A stretch of 20,080 nucleotides of DNA. It comes from Clostridiales bacterium (GTDB lineage: Bacteria; Bacillota; Clostridia; Oscillospirales; Oscillospiraceae). Location: NCBI GenBank assembly GCA_004555655.1, contig SFHJ01000039.1:1-20080 (forward strand). The letters run 5' to 3'. Every line of letters begins with the position of its first letter. Position 1 is the stretch's first letter. Made by a program: the position numbers and the translations under genes. Under the pieces are notes generated by a model. The model had not been told where the DNA came from. It was given only the letters and a program-made list of their open reading frames with translations, and made no database searches. Below are positions 15,577-20,080 of the stretch, piece after piece.

Positions 15577-15728
15577 AACAGGCTGCGGCCTGCTGCGCGC
15601 ACGATCTGTCCGCCAAGAGGCGGACAGCCTGCACACTTGCAGGCCGGAGTGTATTTTTCCCGACGTACACGCCGCCCCGTCGAAGCAAGCTCCATATCGT
15701 TTGTTGCGGCATAAATTCGACACGCTGA
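15577..15728. repeat. Hairpin-rich intergenic spacer
   Basis: This stretch holds three further hairpins: 15579-15592 (CAGGC with GCCTG), 15606-15627 (CTGTCCGCC with GGCGGACAG, loop AAGA), and 15627-15644 (GCCTGCA with TGCAGGC, loop CACT). There is also a wider pair GTCGAA (15679-15684) and TTCGAC (15716-15721). It contains no convincing gene. Combined with the flanking hairpins it resembles an interspersed palindromic or miniature mobile element, but only one copy is in view. Confidence 0.45.
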
Positions 15729-15762
15729 AATGTCCCAAAACTCCGAGGAGTTTTGGGACATT
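15729..15762 (-). terminator. Long perfect hairpin ending the cobalt/nickel transporter operon
   Basis: Sixteen bases (AATGTCCCAAAACTCC, 15729-15744) are perfectly repeated in inverse at 15747-15762 with only GA between. It lies three bases beyond the cbiO stop and can fold on either strand, so it probably acts as a shared barrier between two convergent operons. T runs outside the stem are weak on both sides. Its AAAACTCC core is the same as in the hairpin at 15548. Confidence 0.65.
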
Positions 15763-15765
15763 CGT

Positions 15766-16482
15766 TTATTTCTGCAGCCGCAGCGGCAGCTCGAGCCGGT
15801 TGGCCTCCAGAAGGGCCTGATCGCGCAGGATCGTCTGCGCCGGGCCGTCGGCGGCAATCTCGCCGTGTGAGAGAACAATTACGCGCGTACAGGTGTCCAG
15901 AATCATGTCCAGATCGTGCGAGGCGATGAGCTTCGTCTGCGAAAGGCCGTTCACGGCGTTTATGACCGCGCGGCGGTTGACGGGGTCGAGCGCCGTGGTG
16001 GGCTCGTCCATGACAATGATGGACGGGGCCATGACGAGAATCGTGGCGATGGCCGCCATGCGCTTTTCACCGCCCGAGAGCTTGTGGTTGTAGCGGTTTT
16101 TGAGGTGGGAAAGGTTCAGGCGGGCGAGCACCTCATCCGCGCGCCGTTCGGCTTGCGCGCGCGAAAGGCCGTAGTTGCACGGGCCGAACACCATGTCGTC
16201 CAATACCGTGGGCATGAACAGCTGGTTGTCCGAATCCTGCAGGACGAAGCCGATCTTCCGGCGCACGGCCGCGAGGTTCTTCTTTTCCACCGGCAGGCCG
16301 TCCACGCGGATGCTGCCTTCTCCCGCAAGAAGGCCCAGCAGCAGCTGCATGAGCGTGGACTTGCCCGCGCCGTTGGCGCCGATGAGGCCCACGGACTCGC
16401 CGCTCCGGACGGTGAAGCTCAGGTTCTGCACGGCCGGAACGCCCGGCTCATAGCAGAATGTGACATTGGAAAATTCGATCAT
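15766..16482 (-). CDS. cbiO: ECF transporter ATPase, cobalt/nickel type
   Basis: The ATP-hydrolysing subunit (238 residues) of an energy-coupling-factor importer, bound to the cytoplasmic face through CbiQ. It shows Walker A GANGAGKS (35-42), the Q-loop with the ECF-typical QDSDNQLF (82-89), signature LSGGE (135-139), Walker B IIVMDE (155-160) and switch His189. The usual EcfA-like C-terminus follows. A perfect AGGAGG lies five bases before the ATG, inside the end of cbiQ, and one base separates the two genes. Only one ATPase gene is present, consistent with a homodimeric CbiO system dedicated to this importer rather than a shared EcfA1-EcfA2 module. Confidence 0.93.
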   Translation of the reverse strand: MIEFSNVTFCYEPGVPAVQNLSFTVRSGESVGLIGANGAGKSTLMQLLLGLLAGEGSIRVDGLPVEKKNLAAVRRKIGFVLQDSDNQLFMPTVLDDMVFGPCNYGLSRAQAERRADEVLARLNLSHLKNRYNHKLSGGEKRMAAIATILVMAPSIIVMDEPTTALDPVNRRAVINAVNGLSQTKLIASHDLDMILDTCTRVIVLSHGEIAADGPAQTILRDQALLEANRLELPLRLQK

Positions 16483-16483
16483 T

Positions 16484-17290
16484 TCAGCCTCCTGTAAAAA
16501 GCGCGCCCAGCAGCTGCGGAAGATTCACCAGCCGCGCGGGGGTGAACGATGCAATGCTGCACACGAAGAACAGCACATCGTGTATGCGCGCCTTTTGCGG
16601 CGCGCAGTAGGGAAATTCGCCGCGGTAGCCGCGCAGCAGCATGCTGCCGTAAAGCTCCTGCGCGCGGTCCATGCTGCGCAGCAGCAGCTGCCCCAGAAAC
16701 GGGCCCCAGGCCGAGATGTGCACGCCCTTCTGCCCCGGCGCGCGCAGGCGGTAGGCCGTTGTCATGGCCGAGGCCTCCTCCAGAAGCACCGAGATATAGC
16801 GGTAGGTTAAAAGAAACAGGCTCGTGATGAGCTGCGGCACATGCAGCTGCCTGAGCGCCGCGCAGAGTGCGTCGATTTTCGTCGTGGCGATGAGAAGAAA
16901 CGACGCCATGAGCGAAAATACGCCCTTCATCATGAGCGTCAGCATCGAGACAACGCCGCCCGGGACGGACACGCTGCCCAGGTACAGCATTGGCGCGCGG
17001 TCAAAAAACGGGTTCGCCAGACCCACCGCGCACACGAGCGGCAGCACCACGCGCAGCTTGTAAAAGCAGTCGCGGATGCGAAGCTCTGCGGCCTGAAACG
17101 CCAGCACGGGGTAGAGCAGCATTACCACAAGCCCCGTCAGATCGTACTTTGGAAACGACACGACGAGCGCGATATAGAAAACCGTGACCGCGAGCTTTGA
17201 AAGTGGGTGCAGGCGGTGGAAGGCGGAGCTGCCCGCCGCCAGCTCGTCCATCTGGCGCAGCTCGTGCTGCGCCTTTGCCAGTTTGTCCAT
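16484..17290 (-). CDS. cbiQ: ECF transporter transmembrane coupling protein, cobalt/nickel type
   Basis: The membrane T component (268 residues) that couples ATP hydrolysis by CbiO to metal capture by CbiM. It has several hydrophobic segments (about 33-65, 80-95, 110-140, 155-170, and near the C-terminus). The cytoplasmic coupling helices carry the alanine-arginine-glycine type motifs, visible as AYRLRAPGQKG and SMLLRGYRG. The first about 30 residues include FHRLHPLSKL, typical of EcfT/CbiQ. TAAGGAC precedes ATG 17290. It lies between cbiM and cbiO, and a strong hairpin separates it from cbiM. Confidence 0.92.
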   Translation of the reverse strand: MDKLAKAQHELRQMDELAAGSSAFHRLHPLSKLAVTVFYIALVVSFPKYDLTGLVVMLLYPVLAFQAAELRIRDCFYKLRVVLPLVCAVGLANPFFDRAPMLYLGSVSVPGGVVSMLTLMMKGVFSLMASFLLIATTKIDALCAALRQLHVPQLITSLFLLTYRYISVLLEEASAMTTAYRLRAPGQKGVHISAWGPFLGQLLLRSMDRAQELYGSMLLRGYRGEFPYCAPQKARIHDVLFFVCSIASFTPARLVNLPQLLGALFTGG

Positions 17291-17311
17291 AAAAACGTCC
17301 TTAACTGCATT

Positions 17312-17341
17312 TGCCCGAAAAGCCGGACGGCTTTTCGGGCA
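17312..17341 (-). promoter_or_regulatory. Intercistronic hairpin between cbiM and cbiQ
   Basis: A perfect 13-base-pair stem (17312-17324 with 17329-17341, four-base loop) begins five bases after the cbiM stop. On the transcribed strand it is followed by AAATGCAGTTAAGG, with no U tract, so it is unlikely to be a full terminator. It may protect or process the cbiM 3' end and lower expression of cbiQ and cbiO relative to cbiM. Confidence 0.6.
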
Positions 17342-17346
17342 GCATT

Positions 17347-18411
17347 TTATGTGGTTTTTGTCTTGCGTCTGCGGAAGAAGCCGCCCAGCGCGCAGATGCC
17401 TGCGGCCACGGCCGCGACGATCGCCGCGCCGACAAGACCCGAGACAGACGTACCCGCGGCGGAGTCATTGTTTTGAAACGCGTAGTCGGGCAAGAACGCC
17501 GTCTTTTCCTGCACGGCCGCCGCCGCCTCGGAGGCGGCGCTCTGTACGCCGTAGTTCTCCTCGTCCAGCGCCATGTTCTCGCTGTATCCGGCGTCCGGAT
17601 TGCCGAACAGCGACCACTCCAGCCCGTCGGGATTGCTGCTTGCCAACAGGCTCAGCGCCCCCCCAACCAGCACGACCACCACGGCCAGAATCGCCAGCGT
17701 GGATTTGAGAGACAGCTTGCCGGCAGTTTCGCCCGTTGTGGGCGCTGCGTCCATAAGTAACTCCGGCCGCGCCTCATACACAAACAGCAGAACCGCCGCC
17801 GTGATCAGGCCCTCGACCGCGCCGATGGCGAGGTGGATGGGCTGCATGATGGCGGCAAAGGCGCCGAACGGCAGCTCGGTGATGCCCGAGAGGCTCGTCT
17901 CCAGCACCACGGAGAATGCGCCCAGCTGCAGCGTGAGCACGCAGCCAAGCACGCTCGCCAGCGCGATTTTGACGCGCATAGCCGCTTTTTCGCCGCGCGA
18001 GGCGAAGAGCCGGCCGCACATCACGGGCCGCCAGATGAGATAATACCCCACGAAGCAGCCGTAGAACGCCATGTTCCAGCAGTTTGCGCCCAGCGCCAGA
18101 AGCCCGCCGTCGGCAAAGAACAGCGCCTGAATGGCGAGAATGACCACCATCGACAAGAAGCCCGCCTGCGGCCCCAGCAGCGCCGACAGCAGCATGCCGC
18201 CGCACAGATGGCCGGAAGATCCCGTGCCGGGAATGGTATAGTTGATCATCTGCCCGGCGAAAATGAGCGCCGAGGCCACGGCCATCACGGGAAGCTTGGC
18301 CGGATTTTCATCTTTTTTGAGCGTCCTGATGCTCACGCCCACCGTAACGGCGGAGGCCGCGTACATCGTTGCGGCGACCGGGACAGAAAGCAGCGCGTCA
18401 GCCATATGCAT
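17347..18411 (-). CDS. cbiM: Cobalt/nickel ECF substrate-capture protein with fused PDGLE domain
   Basis: The membrane S component (354 residues) that binds Ni2+ or Co2+ outside the cell. I chose the start at ATG 18411, giving MHMADALL. It has GAGG nine bases upstream, against three for ATG 18417 and fifteen for ATG 18405. It also keeps the N-terminal Met-His which, together with the conserved histidine in SGHLCGG (His68), forms the metal site in this family. Hydrophobic helices fill about residues 8-215. After a linker, a second part carries helix 239-257, then PDGLEW (261-266), an acidic extracellular stretch, helix 324-345 and a basic RRRK end. This is the PDGLE (CbiN/NikN-like) accessory domain fused in. 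Nickel versus cobalt cannot be decided here. First gene of the operon. Confidence 0.92.
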   Translation of the reverse strand: MHMADALLSVPVAATMYAASAVTVGVSIRTLKKDENPAKLPVMAVASALIFAGQMINYTIPGTGSSGHLCGGMLLSALLGPQAGFLSMVVILAIQALFFADGGLLALGANCWNMAFYGCFVGYYLIWRPVMCGRLFASRGEKAAMRVKIALASVLGCVLTLQLGAFSVVLETSLSGITELPFGAFAAIMQPIHLAIGAVEGLITAAVLLFVYEARPELLMDAAPTTGETAGKLSLKSTLAILAVVVVLVGGALSLLASSNPDGLEWSLFGNPDAGYSENMALDEENYGVQSAASEAAAAVQEKTAFLPDYAFQNNDSAAGTSVSGLVGAAIVAAVAAGICALGGFFRRRKTKTT

Positions 18412-18442
18412 ACACATACACCTCTTTTTTCGTTGTGAGGCT

Positions 18443-18471
18443 ATTGTAGCAGGCGGGCGCGCGCTTTTGAA
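18443..18471 (-). promoter_or_regulatory. Promoter of the cbiMQO operon
   Basis: On the minus strand TTCAAA (18471-18466), a 17-base spacer and TACAAT (18448-18443). The predicted start near 18436 leaves a leader of only about 25 bases. That is enough for the ribosome binding site but too short for a cobalamin or NiCo riboswitch. Confidence 0.55.
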
Positions 18472-18722
18472 GCCGGGGTGGGGGATGCTTGTTCGGCTTT
18501 TTTCCGGCCGCCCGGGCTGCGCGCACAGCGGCGCGCGCATATGCCGCAGACGGTATATTTATGCAGGCGCAGGCCGCGCCGGGGCGATCCGGCTGTGCCC
18601 CGGAGGGACCGGTTTCCTTTGTGCGATATCACGGTTTTTCGGCCATTTTCCGCAAAAAAACCGGAAAAAACCGTCGAAATAGATAAAAAGATATCAATTG
18701 GCGTTTTTCGGGCAAAAAGAAG
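18472..18722. other. GC-rich and A/T-tract spacer between divergent operons
   Basis: No convincing gene. Structure seen: CCGGGGC (18579-18585) paired with GCCCCGG (18597-18603), and ACGGTTTTTC (18631-18640) nearly mirrored by GAAAAAACCGT (18664-18674). A/T-rich sequence with two GATATC sites follows, up to the pckA promoter. I searched by eye for cobalamin, NiCo and other common riboswitch cores on both strands and saw none. The A/T tracts could act as upstream elements for pckA. Confidence 0.4.
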
Positions 18723-18751
18723 TAGAAATTCTTGCAAATCGATGATATACT
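18723..18751 (+). promoter_or_regulatory. Extended -10 promoter of pckA
   Basis: TATACT (18746-18751) preceded by TG at 18743-18744 forms an extended -10. At 17-base spacing the -35 position reads TAGAAA (18723-18728), a partial match. Transcription from about 18758 would give a leader of about 90 bases. Confidence 0.55.
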
Positions 18752-18793
18752 GATACTCGGTGAGAGTTGGCTTTCGCAGCCATTCAGCAAACA

Positions 18794-18810
18794 CCGGCGC
18801 GGTGCGCCGG
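18794..18810 (+). promoter_or_regulatory. Leader hairpin of pckA
   Basis: CCGGCGC and GCGCCGG pair perfectly around GGT in the 5' untranslated region, 20 bases before the ribosome binding site. It could stabilise the message; there is no U tract, so it is not a terminator. Confidence 0.45.
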
Positions 18811-18847
18811 CGCACAAATATTCTATCTGGAAAGAGGTTATATCACG

Positions 18848-20080
<1,233 letters not shown>

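Noticed and set aside
15540..15728. 62-codon plus-strand frame in the hairpin spacer
   Set aside because: It is made almost entirely of inverted-repeat sequence, has no ribosome binding site, and reads like translated hairpins.
18436..18660. Cobalamin or NiCo riboswitch upstream of cbiM
   Set aside because: No conserved core was found, and the best promoter (18443-18471) lies so close to cbiM that the leader is only about 25 bases.

Overview
The window looks like chromosome from a high-GC anaerobic Firmicute, most plausibly a gut clostridium of the Oscillospiraceae/Ruminococcaceae type. The reasons are strong AGGAGG-type ribosome binding sites, sigma-A promoters, a YesM/YesN-type two-component pair, an L-box (lysine) riboswitch, the N-acetyl branch of diaminopimelate synthesis, and an ECF-type metal importer. 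The taxon is inferred from gene content and style, not from a marker gene.

Left end (1-2520): a less GC-rich scar of a mobile element. It holds a serine recombinase that has lost its catalytic domain, abutting an oppositely oriented coding relic. After it come a 55-codon ORF overlapping a GNAT acetyltransferase and a small unrecognised ORF closed by a clear terminator.

2612-6889 (minus strand): a tightly overlapping operon, transcribed leftward, of an AraC-type response regulator, a sensor histidine kinase and a sugar-type substrate-binding lipoprotein. No transporter genes are present, so it resembles a three-component sensing unit. A LacI/CcpA-like palindrome lies in its leader.

7125-7904 (plus): an acyl-ACP thioesterase with its own promoter.

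7942-15536 (plus): promoter, lysine riboswitch with intrinsic terminator, then dapA-dapB-dapH-lysA-patA-(N-acetyl-DAP deacetylase)-lysC. This is nearly the whole aspartate-to-lysine route through acetylated intermediates. Aspartate-semialdehyde dehydrogenase (asd) and DAP epimerase (dapF) are not in the window. A hairpin-rich spacer (15548-15762) follows.

15766-18411 (minus): a Ni/Co-type ECF importer, cbiM (with fused PDGLE domain)-cbiQ-cbiO, convergent with the lysine operon. Divergently transcribed from it, and running off the right edge, is pckA, an ATP-dependent PEP carboxykinase. It could supply oxaloacetate, and hence aspartate, to the lysine route, though that link is only metabolic inference.

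I did not find a clearly new biological system. The most interesting points are the sensor operon with its own binding protein, the hairpin array between the convergent operons, the variant LysA motifs, and the recombination scar.
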